Shown: in pieces, positions 36,155 through 45,583 of the stretch
Numbering within the stretch: position 1 is the first letter of the stretch
Layout of the letters: every line of letters starts with the position of its first letter
Source: Spirochaetales bacterium
GTDB taxonomy: Bacteria > Spirochaetota > Spirochaetia > DSM-2461
Direction: 5' to 3'
NCBI GenBank assembly: GCA_022360655.1
Contig: JAKSCK010000062.1
Location: 1 to 64,000, forward strand
DNA: 64,000 nucleotides
Notes under the pieces: generated by a model
The model's input: only the letters and a program-made list of their open reading frames with translations
Told to the model about the DNA's origin: nothing
Database searches by the model: none
Translations under genes and position numbers: made by a program

Positions 36155-37843
36155 TTATTGAATGGCCATCCGAAAACCAATGACAGGACTGGTGGCCGAT
36201 GCCAGTAGTCCTCCCCGTAATGAAGCGGGGTAGGGGGTGTTGGCATCAATGAAGGCTCCTCCACGAACCGTTCGTTCTTGAGTGAGCGGTCCGAATTCTG
36301 AGGTTCCAATGCGATTCCCTTGGTCATCCCGGTAGTAATTTTCATTTCTCCGGAAGGGTTCAAGACACCATTCTCGAACATTTCCTCCTATTCCTCGGAG
36401 CCCTGTGGCTCCGAGGTCGGCCGCGGCAGCGGCCACAAGAGAAGGGGTGAGGCGGCCAGTGGAATCTGGGGCGCCATCAATCCGAGCGGCCATTTCCCAT
36501 TCATCCTCCCGAACAAGACGGGCTGAAGCGCTAATGGATGAGAGATAACGCTGATTGAACCACGTGGTGTAGGCTTGGGCGGCATGCCAGGAAAGATTCA
36601 CCACTGGAAGCTCTTCTGTTCCCGAAACAGGAGCATCACCCTCCCAATCCTTCAAGTAATTCGCATCAGCCAGTCCTTGGCTTGTGAGATTCTCACGATT
36701 GGATGGCGCCCAGTCCGGATTGGATTGAACAAAGAGTTGAAAGTCCTCTTTGCTCACCTCCTGCTTTTGAATCAGTACGGATTCTACACGAACCTGAGTT
36801 GGTAGGGCACCAAAACGCGCATTGAATCCCTGATTCATCACTTCCTTATCACCAATCACCATCTCTGTGTCAGAAAATGACACAAAACTGCTTCCTCCAT
36901 AACGGAGGGTTTGACGTGTGATGAGGCGCTCGGGAGGAAGATAGGAACTCCGGCTGGCGATGGATGCGGTTCCTGAGTTGTTGGAACTTGCGTTGATGGA
37001 CGCTTGTATACGCTGGTTCTGGGCTGTCTTGACGTCCTCAAGTTTGGTCAATTCAAGGTGATTTTCATCCAAAGATTCCAAGGCACCACGAATCAGGCTG
37101 GGAGATTTTTGAGCCACCAGTTTGGCTTCTTTGAGGGCTTGAAGCAGAGTGTTGAAGGATGGAGGGGTTCCCTTTGAACTCAACAGAGATGCGGCGCGGA
37201 TCACTTCAGCCATGCTTTTGTCATCTGCCGCGAGGGGAAGAGTGGCCTGAAGAAAAGTATGGAGTGAAGTCACAGGTTGATTGGAGCCCCGTGTCCAGGC
37301 CAATTCATCACGTGCTGCTTGGGTCAGACGGGGGGGGACGGCATAGCGTTCTCTTTCTGGATCTGTGAGAGTCCAGGCTGCAAAGGCCTGAGCCCCATCC
37401 TTTAGAGGATTGGCATTCGCGAGTGGGGCAAGGTTCACAACCATGTTCTGTCGTCTGGGGAAAAAGAGGGAGGCAAACAGACGTCCCCTCACCTTGAGTT
37501 CCATCTCATGAGGGGCAAATCCCGGTCGAGTGACCCGAAGTGTTCGCATTCCAGCCGGGAAAAAGAGTTCTCGCTGTGAGGCTCCCAATCGCTGGTCATC
37601 CAAATACACGGCCGAATCCGGAGGTGTGGTTTGGATGGTCATCCAGGTTCCATTCCGGCGGATTCCTGGAAAGAGCAAGAGAAAAAAGAGAATGCCCAGA
37701 AGAATAAGTCCCCACAGTATGGGAACATAAATTCGCGGAGCCATGCCTAAAATGGGACGTAATTGAACAGAAATCTCCTCAATGGGGATTTCTTCTGTCA
37801 CTTCGGCAGCACGTGTTTTTGCAGAACGCTTGGAGGAGGCCAT
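36155..37843 (-). CDS. PEGA and FGE-sulfatase domain membrane protein
   Basis: A 562-residue membrane protein. One membrane helix is at about 39-61. A PEGA domain follows (SAVYLDDQRLGASQRELFFPAGMRTLRV). The C-terminal 220 residues form a formylglycine-generating-enzyme (FGE) fold with VVNLSWHAAQAYTTWFNQR, RLVREDEWEMAAR, GNVREWCLEPF and VRGGAFIDAN-type ends. The catalytic cysteine pair of true FGE is not evident; only one Cys (REWC) is seen. A scaffold or binding role is therefore more likely. No Shine-Dalgarno site; a promoter ends seven bases before the ATG. Confidence 0.8.
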   Translation of the reverse strand: MASSKRSAKTRAAEVTEEIPIEEISVQLRPILGMAPRIYVPILWGLILLGILFFLLLFPGIRRNGTWMTIQTTPPDSAVYLDDQRLGASQRELFFPAGMRTLRVTRPGFAPHEMELKVRGRLFASLFFPRRQNMVVNLAPLANANPLKDGAQAFAAWTLTDPERERYAVPPRLTQAARDELAWTRGSNQPVTSLHTFLQATLPLAADDKSMAEVIRAASLLSSKGTPPSFNTLLQALKEAKLVAQKSPSLIRGALESLDENHLELTKLEDVKTAQNQRIQASINASSNNSGTASIASRSSYLPPERLITRQTLRYGGSSFVSFSDTEMVIGDKEVMNQGFNARFGALPTQVRVESVLIQKQEVSKEDFQLFVQSNPDWAPSNRENLTSQGLADANYLKDWEGDAPVSGTEELPVVNLSWHAAQAYTTWFNQRYLSSISASARLVREDEWEMAARIDGAPDSTGRLTPSLVAAAAADLGATGLRGIGGNVREWCLEPFRRNENYYRDDQGNRIGTSEFGPLTQERTVRGGAFIDANTPYPASLRGGLLASATSPVIGFRMAIQ

Positions 37844-37880
37844 GTTGGGGATTATAGGTTTCGGGTAAAACTGTGGTCAA
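37841..37880 (-). promoter_or_regulatory. Promoter of the PEGA-FGE gene, leaderless type
   Basis: On the minus strand TTGACC (37875-37880) and a perfect TATAAT (37851-37856) are 18 bases apart. The -10 box ends seven bases before the ATG (37843). No Shine-Dalgarno sequence fits in the gap. Confidence 0.72.
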
Positions 37881-37909
37881 TCGCCGTCTGCATTTGGTAG
37901 GATGGGAAT

Positions 37910-38944
37910 GTGAATGCTCAAACAATCAGCAATTTCGCCGATCGCCTTGTGGGATGGACCGAAGTCCTTCTGACTCATCGGGCACGACGTATTGAAAAGA
38001 AGAAGCGAAAGCAGAAGAAACGGGGCGTGGTCATTGAATGGCTGGATGCTTTTCTCTGGGCCGTGATGGTGGTTCTCCTTTTGAATCAGTACCTTCTTCA
38101 GGCTTATCAGATTCCTTCTGGGTCTATGCGTCCAACCCTGATTGGTGGGATTGATCCTTACTCCGGGCAACGCAGCACCAGTGATCGAATTTTTGTGGAT
38201 AAAATCACTTTTGGCCCAGAAGCGCTTCCTGGGTTGGGGAAAATCAAAGGGTTTCGTGAAAGTCGCCGAGGTGAGGTGATCATTTTTGAAAACCCAGAAT
38301 ATGACAGCCCTTCCTTGGCCCATGAAATCACCCAACGCATCCTGTATATGGTGACGCTCTCTATGGTGGATTTGAATCGACAAAATGGAGAGACAGCCCA
38401 TCAGTTCCTCATCAAACGCCAGGTTGCAGAGGATGGGGATACGGTGAATTTCCGACGTGGTTTTCTTTCTCTAAAAAATCGTGGGGAACAGGAATTTATT
38501 CCTGAAGAGGATTTTAAAGCCCTTTCTGGTTTGGAATACGAGAACCGTGTTTTGTTGAATGAAGGCTATTATGAAAAACAGGAAGCCGCGTTGGAACTGT
38601 TGCGATTGGAGGATGCCGGACTTCCACTCTCCGCTGATTTAAAAGCACGGAGTAATGCTCCATGGGTGTCTTCTTTGAAAAAGACCATGCGAGATTTGTA
38701 TGCGCAGAATCGGGTGGACATGGAGCGGCTTGAAATTCTCTATCCCCAAAATGAGGCTGTGAGCCGGGCTCATGCGGCCTATGAGCAGGGAATCTATGTT
38801 CCTGAGGGCTGGGTGCTTCCATTGGGGGACAATCGGAGTGACTCCGGTGATGGACGATATTTTGGTCCCATTCCTCAAACGGATGTTCTGGGACGAGCCC
38901 TCTTCCTGTACTGGCCCTTGGGGCGGGCAGGCGTTATCCGATGA
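37910..38944 (+). CDS. lepB: Signal peptidase I, long form
   Basis: LepB removes signal peptides from exported proteins on the outer face of the inner membrane. Ser72 in SGSMRPT and the lysine in FLIKRQVAEDGDTV form the catalytic dyad; the final LGDNRSDSGDGRYFG box is present. A single membrane helix precedes Ser72. A charged helical insert of about 90 residues lies between the Lys region and the final box, making 344 residues. GTG is the start, with AGGA seven bases upstream. Its stop overlaps the next gene, a second signal peptidase. Confidence 0.93.
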   Translation: MNAQTISNFADRLVGWTEVLLTHRARRIEKKKRKQKKRGVVIEWLDAFLWAVMVVLLLNQYLLQAYQIPSGSMRPTLIGGIDPYSGQRSTSDRIFVDKITFGPEALPGLGKIKGFRESRRGEVIIFENPEYDSPSLAHEITQRILYMVTLSMVDLNRQNGETAHQFLIKRQVAEDGDTVNFRRGFLSLKNRGEQEFIPEEDFKALSGLEYENRVLLNEGYYEKQEAALELLRLEDAGLPLSADLKARSNAPWVSSLKKTMRDLYAQNRVDMERLEILYPQNEAVSRAHAAYEQGIYVPEGWVLPLGDNRSDSGDGRYFGPIPQTDVLGRALFLYWPLGRAGVIR

Positions 38945-39672
38945 TGGGCACCTCTCGGTCCCGGTTATCATACAAGGACAGAATCAGCCATAAAAAACGT
39001 CGATTTCGGTTTCTTGGGATCATCTTGCTTATGGCGGTCCTCTACATCTTGGTGACCGAATTGCTGATTCAACCCTGGGTTTTGGGGTCTCAGTCTATGG
39101 CGCCGTCCTACCCACGGGGGGCACGGCTGGTTGTTATGCCCTATTTGCTCCGGAATTCCTCTGGATTACGCAATCCTCCAGAACGCGGAGATTTAGTGAC
39201 CATTCATCCTCCATATGTGAAATCACCAAGTTGGATTGCCCGGATTCTTCATCCTCTCGTGCGCTTTGTGTCTTTCCAGGCCTATTCTCCAGGGAAGGGT
39301 TTTGTGGAAGAGTGGGAAGACGGTGTGAGCTTCAAACGTGTGATTGCTGTTCCTGGTGACACAGTGAAAATGGAAAATTTTGTGGCCTATGTCAAAAGCG
39401 CATCGTCGGATTTTTTCTTGAGTGAATTTGAGATGAGCGGCATTGGTTATGATATTCAAGCACCCAAGCTTCCCCCAGGGTGGGGCCCAGATTTACCACT
39501 TTCAGGCACAATACCTCCCCTGCAGCTTCAAGAAGGCGAGTACTTTGTGCTAGGGGATAATCGTGGGGCATCCAATGATTCCCGTTACTGGGGAGCTCTC
39601 GAGGAAGAGGCCATCAATTCCCGAGTGCTTTTTGCCTACTGGCCTCCAAAGTCCTTTGGTCTTCCCCGCTAG
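38941..39672 (+). CDS. Signal peptidase I, short form
   Basis: A second signal peptidase of 243 residues. The membrane helix (FRFLGIILLMAVLYILVTELL) is followed by LGSQSMAPSY, where the serine is the nucleophile, FKRVIAVPGDTVKMEN with the lysine, and LGDNRGASNDSRYWGA. The insert of the long form is absent. It begins in the four-base overlap ATGA with the first lepB gene, so both are made together. The two differ much in sequence and may serve different substrates. Confidence 0.92.
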   Translation: MMGTSRSRLSYKDRISHKKRRFRFLGIILLMAVLYILVTELLIQPWVLGSQSMAPSYPRGARLVVMPYLLRNSSGLRNPPERGDLVTIHPPYVKSPSWIARILHPLVRFVSFQAYSPGKGFVEEWEDGVSFKRVIAVPGDTVKMENFVAYVKSASSDFFLSEFEMSGIGYDIQAPKLPPGWGPDLPLSGTIPPLQLQEGEYFVLGDNRGASNDSRYWGALEEEAINSRVLFAYWPPKSFGLPR

Positions 39673-40873
39673 TCTTCAGGCCGCTGGTACGGCCTCCCTC
39701 TACGTCCATATCCCCTTCTGCACAAAAAAATGTGTCTATTGTGATTTTTACAGTGTGGAAGGAGCGGGGTTTAAGGCCATGAAACGGGTTTTAGATTCCC
39801 TTCTTGGCTCTTTTGATCAGGCTCTGGAACAAGGGAGCCCGAAACGCTTTTCTTCAGTCTTTTTGGGGGGAGGAACACCCTCTGCAATACCGGCAAAATT
39901 GATGGATGATTTTCTCCATTCCCTCCTGGTCCGTGTTGGGCCAGTGGAGGAATGGAGCATGGAAGTGAATCCAGAGTCCTTGAATGAAGAATTTCTTTCT
40001 ATGTTGTCCTCCTCACCAGTCAATCGAATCAGCATGGGGGCTCAAAGTTATGATGAGACCTTGCTCTCATGGTTGGGCAGACCCTCTGGGCGACGCATTC
40101 TTGAACATGCGGATGCACTCTTGGCTTCCCTGTGGGATGGACGTTTGAGTCGGGACTTGTTGGCTTCGTTACCGCATCAGAAGAAGAACGGATGGTTAGA
40201 GGATTTAGATCATGCTCTTGCTGGAGATCCTGGGCATCTTTCTCTCTATGAACTGACCATAGAGGACGACACTCCTCTGGCCCAGGATGAGGTGCGTCTG
40301 CAATCTCTCCCCACCGAAGATGAGGCTTGGGAGCGATGGCAGGAGTCCCTGGAATTCCTGAAGAACAGAGGTTATCAGCGGTATGAAGTGTCTAATTTTG
40401 CCCGTCCTGGCCAGGAATGCCAGCATAATTTGGGGTATTGGGCTTTAAATCCTTATCTTGGTCTTGGTCCTGGTGCCGCTTCGACATTACCCAATGAAGA
40501 AGGGCATCCGGTACGCTTGGAAGGTGAGCGGGATTGGAGTCGCTGGGTCCAAAATCCTTGGACGCATTGCACGTCTACGAAAATCCCCCCATTCGCCTTT
40601 GCCCTCGAAATCTTGATGATGGGAATGCGCTGTGTTCAGGGAGTGGCTCGCAAGCCGTTTCAGAATCTTTTTCATCAGGATGTGGTAGATCTTCTGCCAC
40701 AGAGCTTGAATAAATGGGCGACTGCAGACGCTTTGACGGTGACAGAAGAGACACTCATACCCACGGAGTCTGGGTTGGAGCTGGTGGATGCCATGTTGGC
40801 GGATATGGCCATGGAATTGGAGAAGAAATCTCTTTGTTGGAACGGACCTTGGAAACATTCCAGCCTTTCTTGA
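39656..40873 (+). CDS. hemW: HemW-like radical SAM protein
   Basis: HemW-type proteins are radical SAM enzymes once annotated as oxygen-independent coproporphyrinogen oxidase; they are now linked to haem binding. The iron-sulfur motif is CTKKCVYCDF (C-x3-C-x2-C), preceded by LYVHIPF. GGGTPSAIP and MEVNPE-type segments, then ISMGAQSY and the C-terminal HTH-like region, match the family. The start is uncertain; TTG at 39656 gives 405 residues, overlapping lepB by 17 bases. An upstream GTG at 39563 would overlap it deeply. Confidence 0.88.
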   Translation: MVFPASLQAAGTASLYVHIPFCTKKCVYCDFYSVEGAGFKAMKRVLDSLLGSFDQALEQGSPKRFSSVFLGGGTPSAIPAKLMDDFLHSLLVRVGPVEEWSMEVNPESLNEEFLSMLSSSPVNRISMGAQSYDETLLSWLGRPSGRRILEHADALLASLWDGRLSRDLLASLPHQKKNGWLEDLDHALAGDPGHLSLYELTIEDDTPLAQDEVRLQSLPTEDEAWERWQESLEFLKNRGYQRYEVSNFARPGQECQHNLGYWALNPYLGLGPGAASTLPNEEGHPVRLEGERDWSRWVQNPWTHCTSTKIPPFAFALEILMMGMRCVQGVARKPFQNLFHQDVVDLLPQSLNKWATADALTVTEETLIPTESGLELVDAMLADMAMELEKKSLCWNGPWKHSSLS

Positions 40874-40900
40874 GCCCAAGCAAACCAGGAGTCTAGCGCC

Positions 40901-40930
40901 TTGACCCCCATTTTCCCGCTGTGCTAGCAT
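40901..40930 (+). promoter_or_regulatory. yebC-ruv promoter
   Basis: TTGACC (40901-40906) and TAGCAT (40925-40930) are 18 bases apart and lie about 55 bases before the yebC ATG. It would drive yebC-ruvC-ruvA-ruvB-queA. Confidence 0.6.
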
Positions 40931-40986
40931 TTTCGTCATAACTCGCATACCCGCAATAGAATAATCGCTCGGGAAGGAGATATTGC

Positions 40987-41730
40987 ATGTCCGGCCACAG
41001 TAAATGGCATACTATTAAGCACAAGAAGGGCGCTGCTGACGCTAAACGTGGGAAGCTCTTCACCAAGATCATTAAAGAAATCACCGTTGCAGCCCGTATG
41101 GGAGGCGGTGATGAAGAAGCCAATCCCCGTCTGCGGACCATTGTTCTCAAGGCCAAGGCCGCGAACATGCCCAAGGACAACATTGAACGGGCCATCAAGA
41201 AAGGTACCGGTGATTTAGACGGTGTGGATTACGTTGAGCTTCAGTATGAGGCCTATGCCCCCGGTGGTGTGGGTATGCTGATTGAAGCCCTCACGGATAA
41301 CAAGAACCGTACTGCTGCTGATGTGCGCACCATTCTTTCCAAAGGTGGTGGTCAGCTGGCTGCAACCGGAGCCGTGTCTTACATGTTCAAGCGCAAAGGC
41401 ATGATTGTCTTTGATGCAGAAGGTGTGGATTTTGATGCCCTGTTTGAAGCTGCACTTGAAGCCGGTGCGGAAGATGTGGCGGATGAAGGTGGCATGATTG
41501 AAGTCACCACTGATCCTTCTGAATTTGCCAATGTCTTGGAAGCTCTTCAGGCGGCTGGTTTTGAAACCGCCAGTGCTGAGGTTTCTATGGTTCCCGATAC
41601 CACCGCCAGTTTGGATGCCGACAAAACCGCTAAGGTTCTGCGTTTGATTGAGCGCCTTGAGGACAATGATGATGTTCAGTCTGTGTCCTCCAACTTGGAC
41701 ATCCCCGACGATTTTGAGATGCCCGAGTGA
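40987..41730 (+). CDS. yebC: YebC/PmpR (TACO1) family protein
   Basis: A 247-residue YebC-family protein. The family has long been called a transcription regulator; recent work links it to translation of proline-rich stretches. The N-terminal [28 protein letters not shown] is diagnostic, and [29 protein letters not shown] follows. The ruvC start overlaps its stop (GTGA). GGAAGGAGA precedes the ATG. Confidence 0.95.
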   Translation: MSGHSKWHTIKHKKGAADAKRGKLFTKIIKEITVAARMGGGDEEANPRLRTIVLKAKAANMPKDNIERAIKKGTGDLDGVDYVELQYEAYAPGGVGMLIEALTDNKNRTAADVRTILSKGGGQLAATGAVSYMFKRKGMIVFDAEGVDFDALFEAALEAGAEDVADEGGMIEVTTDPSEFANVLEALQAAGFETASAEVSMVPDTTASLDADKTAKVLRLIERLEDNDDVQSVSSNLDIPDDFEMPE

Positions 41731-42230
41731 CCCATTGCGTGCTGGGGATAGACCCCGGCCTGGCCCATACGGGCTGGGGGCTCATCAAATCTGATGGAAT
41801 CCGGCACGCCCATTTGGCTCATGGGAGCATCAAAACTCCCGCAGCCATGCCCTTTCATGAGCGTCTTCTCACCATCCACCAGAACTTATCTCAATTGATT
41901 GAGGAGTACCGTCCTGTGGGAGCGGGGATGGAGACGCTGTATTTCTCCAAAAATGTCAGTTCTGGTATCCCTGTGGCTCAAGCCCGGGGAGTGGCTGTGC
42001 TTGCTATTGCGCAAAGGAGCATGGCGTTTCAGGAATTTTCGCCAACCGCTATTAAGCAGTCGGTGGTGGGCAGCGGTGGAGCCGATAAAACACAGGTGCA
42101 GCACATGGTGCGTCTGCTTCTTGGTCTTCCCGACATTCCAAAGCCTGATCATGCCGCCGATGCCCTGGCCGCGGCCATCACTTTCGTGCATCATGGGAGT
42201 CTATGGTCAACAGCGTCTGTGGTACAATAA
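41727..42230 (+). CDS. ruvC: Holliday junction resolvase RuvC
   Basis: RuvC cuts Holliday junctions as a dimer. The acidic active site uses the Asp in [11 protein letters not shown], Glu in [10 protein letters not shown] and the two acids in [12 protein letters not shown]. The 167-residue length is typical. It starts with GTG in the overlap with yebC, and its 3' end overlaps ruvA by 28 bases. Confidence 0.95.
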   Translation: MTHCVLGIDPGLAHTGWGLIKSDGIRHAHLAHGSIKTPAAMPFHERLLTIHQNLSQLIEEYRPVGAGMETLYFSKNVSSGIPVAQARGVAVLAIAQRSMAFQEFSPTAIKQSVVGSGGADKTQVQHMVRLLLGLPDIPKPDHAADALAAAITFVHHGSLWSTASVVQ

Positions 42231-42793
42231 GTTACAAATCTCCAGAATCCGTTGGTGTGGAGAATCATGGGGTGGAATGGGCTCTTGAGGCCTCCACATC
42301 CACCATTGCCGCTCTTCCCTGCGTGGGAAGTGAGGCTCGTGTTCTCACCCATCTTCATGTGACCCAAGATTCTCTTCGTCTCTATGGTTTTGCCACGGCT
42401 GAAGAGCGCCGGCTCTTTCTTTCTCTGCTCACAGTCAGTGGAGTAGGCCCGTCTTTGGCCAAAAAAATCCTTTCCGGTATGAGTCCTTCTCGACTGAGCC
42501 AGGCTCTGGATTCTGAGGACATGCCTGCCCTCTGTTCCATCAGTGGTTTGGGGAAGAAAACCGCCCAAAAAATTGTTCTCCAGCTTCGAGGGAAACTCAC
42601 CACCGAAGAGGACGAAATGGCTGTTGGTGAAGCCTCAGAGGTGTCCAGTTCGTTGGCTGCCATGGGCTTTGATGCCAAGGCTGCAGCCAAAGCCGTCTCG
42701 GTTCTCTTGGAGGATCCTTCCATCACGGCCCTCTCTGGCGAAGAGCGGGAGAAGGAAATCTTGCGCCGGGCCATTGTGGAATTGAGCAGCTAG
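42203..42793 (+). CDS. ruvA: Holliday junction helicase subunit RuvA
   Basis: RuvA binds the junction and holds RuvB. The N-terminal OB fold (opening [22 protein letters not shown]), two helix-hairpin-helix motifs (LLTVSGVGPSLAKKILSG and LCSISGLGKKTAQKIVLQL) and the C-terminal RuvB-binding three-helix domain are seen in order. The length is 196. It overlaps ruvC by 28 bases, so translation is probably coupled. Confidence 0.94.
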   Translation: MVNSVCGTISYKSPESVGVENHGVEWALEASTSTIAALPCVGSEARVLTHLHVTQDSLRLYGFATAEERRLFLSLLTVSGVGPSLAKKILSGMSPSRLSQALDSEDMPALCSISGLGKKTAQKIVLQLRGKLTTEEDEMAVGEASEVSSSLAAMGFDAKAAAKAVSVLLEDPSITALSGEEREKEILRRAIVELSS

Positions 42794-42802
42794 GGGATGG
42801 AC

Positions 42803-43825
42803 ATGGATGAACGACTCTTAGAACCCACAGCCGCTCATGGTGAAGATGATGGGGATGCGGGGATTCGCCCCAAACGCCTGGATGATTTTCAGGGCCAGAG
42901 TGAACTGAAAGAAAATCTTTCCGTGTTCATTCAGGCCGCTGTTAAACGGGGGGAGCCCCTGGATCATGTGTTTATATCTGGCCCTCCAGGACTTGGAAAA
43001 ACAACCTTGGCCAACATCATGGCCAATGAATTGGGCGCTGAGATTAAAGTCACTAGTGCTCCTGCCTTAGACAAGCCCAAGGATTTGGCCGGACTCCTTT
43101 CCACCATTCCAGAAGGAACCGTGTTTTTTATAGATGAGATTCATCGCCTCAAACCTGCCATTGAGGAGATGCTCTACATTGCCATGGAAGATTATGAATT
43201 GGACTGGATTATTGGGCAGGGACCTGCTGCACGTACGGTTCGAATCCCTGTTCCTCCCTTCACTCTGGTAGGGGCCACCACCAAGCCAGGAAGGGTGTCC
43301 AGTCCACTTTTTACTCGATTTGGAATCACGGTTCGTATTGACTACTATGGCCCTGCAGAACTTCAAGACATCTTGATTCGCAGTGCAGGCATTCTTGGCA
43401 TTGAAATACAAAGTGATGCAGCCGCTCTCTTGGCCCGTTGCAGCCGGGGAACCCCTCGTGTGGCCAACCGTTTGTTGCGCCGAATGCGGGACTTTGCCCA
43501 GGTGGCGGGAGCTCCCTCTGTGACCACTGCCATTGTGGAAGATGGTCTCAAAAGACTCGGTATAGATTTAGAAGGGCTGGAGGAGCAGGATCGACGCATC
43601 CTTGCAGCCATCATTGATAAATATGGCGGCGGACCTGTTGGCGCCGAAACCCTGGCCATCAGTGTGGGAGAGGGCATTGATGCCCTGGAAGATTTTTATG
43701 AGCCCTACCTGATTCAACGGGGATTCCTTCAGCGTACCCCCCGAGGACGCATGGTCACTGCCGCCGCTTACCAACATTTAGGAAGGAAACCTGCCTCCGA
43801 TGGAAACCAGCCTTTTCTCCTTTGA
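42803..43825 (+). CDS. ruvB: Holliday junction helicase subunit RuvB
   Basis: RuvB is the AAA+ motor that drives branch migration. Walker [12 protein letters not shown] (about residue 60), Walker [36 protein letters not shown] (sensor 1 region) and the arginine finger region [13 protein letters not shown] follow. The C-terminal winged helix ends with [24 protein letters not shown] at 42803 with AGGGG six bases upstream gives 340 residues; an ATG at 42797 is too close to the site. Confidence 0.96.
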   Translation: MDERLLEPTAAHGEDDGDAGIRPKRLDDFQGQSELKENLSVFIQAAVKRGEPLDHVFISGPPGLGKTTLANIMANELGAEIKVTSAPALDKPKDLAGLLSTIPEGTVFFIDEIHRLKPAIEEMLYIAMEDYELDWIIGQGPAARTVRIPVPPFTLVGATTKPGRVSSPLFTRFGITVRIDYYGPAELQDILIRSAGILGIEIQSDAAALLARCSRGTPRVANRLLRRMRDFAQVAGAPSVTTAIVEDGLKRLGIDLEGLEEQDRRILAAIIDKYGGGPVGAETLAISVGEGIDALEDFYEPYLIQRGFLQRTPRGRMVTAAAYQHLGRKPASDGNQPFLL

Positions 43826-44834
43826 TCTCCCTGAGGAGCTCATTGCTACCCATCCCCCTAAAGAGCGGGGAACCTGTCGTCTCATGAGTCTTCACCGCCA
43901 GTATGGCGGTCCTGAGCATCATCAAATGCCAGATCTCCCCTCTCTTGTAGAGGAGGGCACCCTCATGGTGTTCAATGACACCCGGGTGCGCAAAGCCCGT
44001 TTTCATGCCCAAAATGCCGCTACAGGCGGTAAGGGAGAGTTCCTCTTTATCTCCAGTCCTGAACTGGGGCTGTGGGACTGTGTGGTGGACAAAGCCAAGA
44101 AAAAACGGGAAGGACAAGAATGGCTTTTTCCTGGAGAAGTGAAGGGCACCATTGTGGGGGCCCCCGCGAGTGATCGGCGATTGGTTCGATTGGAAGGAAC
44201 CAATGGTCCTCCTGATGAATCCTGGTTTGAAAACCATGGCCACATCCCTTTGCCCCCCTACATGCGCCGTGATGATGAAGAGGCTGATGCGGAACGCTAT
44301 CAAACCGTCTACGCCCAAAATACCGGCTCGGCCGCCGCTCCTACAGCAGGACTCCATTTCACCCCAGAACTCCTGGCCGCTTTGGATGCCAAGGGAATTG
44401 AACGGGCCTGGGTGACCCTGGATGTGGGATTGGGAACCTTTGCCCCTGTGCGCAGTTCCCAGATTGAGGATCATCCCATGCACACCGAAAGCTTTCGGGT
44501 GAGTGAAGAAACAGCCCTAGCGGTGAACCAAGCCAAGGCCCAAGGACGGAAGGTATTGGCCGTAGGAACCACTTCTGTTCGCACCCTTGAAGCCTCTTGG
44601 AACAATGGAGCTCTGCAGAGTGGATCGGGTGATACCAACATCTTCATTTATCCCGGATATGACTTTCAGGCTGTGGATGAGATCTTCACCAATTTCCACA
44701 CCCCCGAATCCAGTTTGCTCATGCTGGTTTCTGCGTTCTGCGGCCGAGAGAGAATTCTGGATGCCTATCATCAGGCTGTTCAGGAGCGCTATCGCTTTTT
44801 CTCTTACGGGGATGCCATGTATTTACGGAAGTAG
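43800..44834 (+). CDS. queA: tRNA queuosine synthase QueA
   Basis: QueA moves the ribosyl part of S-adenosylmethionine onto the queuine precursor in tRNA. The 344-residue protein opens [15 protein letters not shown] and contains [16 protein letters not shown], then [28 protein letters not shown] and ARSFDF-type later parts. It overlaps the end of ruvB by 26 bases. The ruv-queA link is seen in many bacteria. A hairpin follows its stop. Confidence 0.95.
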   Translation: METSLFSFDLPEELIATHPPKERGTCRLMSLHRQYGGPEHHQMPDLPSLVEEGTLMVFNDTRVRKARFHAQNAATGGKGEFLFISSPELGLWDCVVDKAKKKREGQEWLFPGEVKGTIVGAPASDRRLVRLEGTNGPPDESWFENHGHIPLPPYMRRDDEEADAERYQTVYAQNTGSAAAPTAGLHFTPELLAALDAKGIERAWVTLDVGLGTFAPVRSSQIEDHPMHTESFRVSEETALAVNQAKAQGRKVLAVGTTSVRTLEASWNNGALQSGSGDTNIFIYPGYDFQAVDEIFTNFHTPESSLLMLVSAFCGRERILDAYHQAVQERYRFFSYGDAMYLRK

Positions 44835-44869
44835 TTTAAATCGACCCCCTCGGCGCCGCCGAAGGGGTC
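44835..44869 (+). repeat. REP-like palindrome, copy 8, between convergent genes
   Basis: TTTAAATCGACCCC follows the queA stop directly. The stem pairs GACCCC-C-TCGGC with GCCGA-A-GGGGTC, 11 bp with one mismatch, around a 3-base loop. It may end transcription of the two convergent genes, though a U tract is missing on both sides. Confidence 0.65.
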
Positions 44870-44878
44870 ATTCTCGAA

Positions 44879-45496
44879 TCAATATGTGTCATAATCCATG
44901 GCCTGAAAATCCTGACGCACCTGTGCCAAGCGTTCCAGGTGAGTCTCAATGATGTCCCGATAATCCAATTCCCCCATTTCAATGCGATAGGCCTCATCTT
45001 CCCAGTAGCGAATCTCTTCTAAATCAATCCAATGAAAGCGTTTTTCCCGGACCACCTGTGCAAAACCCAGGGCCAGATTCCAGGATTCCAGGGCAAGATG
45101 ATAATAGGATTCGGCGGTACGGAGGCTGTCGAGATTTGCGGCCTTCCAAGGATAGTTGTAAAACTTGGCTTCAAATTTATCATACTTGGCAGCCAGGGCC
45201 AGATACTGTTCCACAATTTCCAAGTAGGCATGCATGCGAAACAAATTTCGGTATTTTTCCCAAGCCACCTCATCTTCAATCTCAGCCAGAGCGTTAAGAG
45301 GATTCGCAAAAGGGGAGCGAAGGGCCATGGAAAGGTACCAGATGTTTTCTGCACTGCTCTCAGGACTGCGGTTTAAGTGCTGATGATAGAGACGATAGAA
45401 CTGCTCTGCAAATTGCACTTTCGCTGGAAAAAGGCTGGGGGTGAGAGTGAGAACAAGCAGTAGAAATGACAGGGACCGTTTCATCCCTTTCATCAT
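44879..45496 (-). CDS. Exported helical protein, unknown
   Basis: I do not recognise this 205-residue protein. It has a Sec signal peptide (KRSLSFLLLVLTLTPSLFPA) and a mature part rich in aromatic residues and tetratricopeptide-like helices (YLEIVEQYLALAAKYDKFEAKFYN). No cysteine lipobox is seen. The helices suggest a periplasmic adaptor. ATG codons lie at 45496, 45493 and 45484, none with a clear ribosome binding site. It is convergent with queA. Confidence 0.6.
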   Translation of the reverse strand: MMKGMKRSLSFLLLVLTLTPSLFPAKVQFAEQFYRLYHQHLNRSPESSAENIWYLSMALRSPFANPLNALAEIEDEVAWEKYRNLFRMHAYLEIVEQYLALAAKYDKFEAKFYNYPWKAANLDSLRTAESYYHLALESWNLALGFAQVVREKRFHWIDLEEIRYWEDEAYRIEMGELDYRDIIETHLERLAQVRQDFQAMDYDTY

Positions 45497-45583
45497 CGGT
45501 GAAGAGAGGGAGAGAACTGAGGGTGAAACCTCTTTGATCTAGGCTTCATCCTCAGTTCCATTCCCAGGTTTTGGCTTGGATTC

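Noticed and set aside
43755-44483. A 242-codon minus-strand frame opposite queA
   Set aside because: It overlaps the end of ruvB and most of queA, both of which are certain. It has no plausible protein pattern.
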